Assembly (NCBI GenBank): GCA_020086605.1
Contig: JACBWW010000008.1
Coordinates: forward strand, 15,900,720-15,964,719
Source of the DNA: Lanius collurio
Taxonomy: Eukaryota > Chordata > Aves > Passeriformes > Laniidae
Direction of reading: 5' to 3'
DNA: 64,000 nucleotides
Below, piece by piece: positions 63,978 to 64,000 of this stretch. The notes beneath the pieces were generated by a model, which ran no database searches, had not been told where the DNA came from, and worked only from the letters and a program-made list of their open reading frames with translations. The first letter of the stretch is position 1. Each line of letters begins with the position of its first letter. Position numbers and translations under genes: made by a program.

Positions 63978-64000
63978 GTGGGTGGAACGCTCGGGCCCGG

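Noticed and set aside
1..64000. CRISPR array, operons, phage or plasmid features
   Set aside because: No regularly spaced repeats, no dense coding and no prokaryotic signals; CR1 and LTR content show a bird nuclear genome.

Overview
The window looks like vertebrate, specifically bird, nuclear DNA, probably from a songbird or another neoavian. It is AT-rich. It has no prokaryote-style gene packing, no operons and no CRISPR array. Its recognisable repeats are CR1 non-LTR retrotransposons and avian-type endogenous-retrovirus LTRs. I saw no mammalian L1 or Alu. Family names come from my knowledge of avian repeats, not from a database search. Target-site duplications and alignments between copies were read directly from the sequence.

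Most of the window is a gene desert or a very large intron. From left to right: a minus-strand LTR (about 2.98-3.50 kb) and a related plus-strand LTR (10.19-10.77 kb); a CR1 3' tail (14.0 kb); a GC-rich LTR-like block (16.25-17.17 kb); a decayed CR1 reverse-transcriptase piece (18.5 kb); and a dense repeat cluster (21.4-25.4 kb). In that cluster an old minus-strand CR1 is split by a solo LTR with a perfect 5-bp duplication, an old plus-strand CR1 lies beside it, and a second solo LTR with a perfect 5-bp duplication follows. Further CR1 pieces lie at 29.5, 30.3, 32.6, 34.4, 37.9, 42.4 and 54.5 kb. LTR-like blocks lie at 38.1-38.9 kb and 56.7-57.2 kb, the latter a third solo LTR with a perfect 5-bp duplication. 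A (GGAA)43 microsatellite has grown inside the CR1 at 42.4 kb.

Evidence for host genes is thin. The best candidate is the last 350 bases: a plus-strand first coding exon encoding a short hydrophobic leader (63654-63696), a 230-bp intron, and a 51-nt cysteine-containing exon (63927-63977) with good splice signals, running off the right edge. A second, weaker candidate is a possible terminal exon at 47394-47513. Nearly all other open frames are chance or repeat-derived. Long stretches hold nothing I can name; a few look as if they could be regulatory, namely a CpG-retaining block with a CTCF-like core at 51.3-51.5 kb and TAAT-rich blocks near 27.2 kb.
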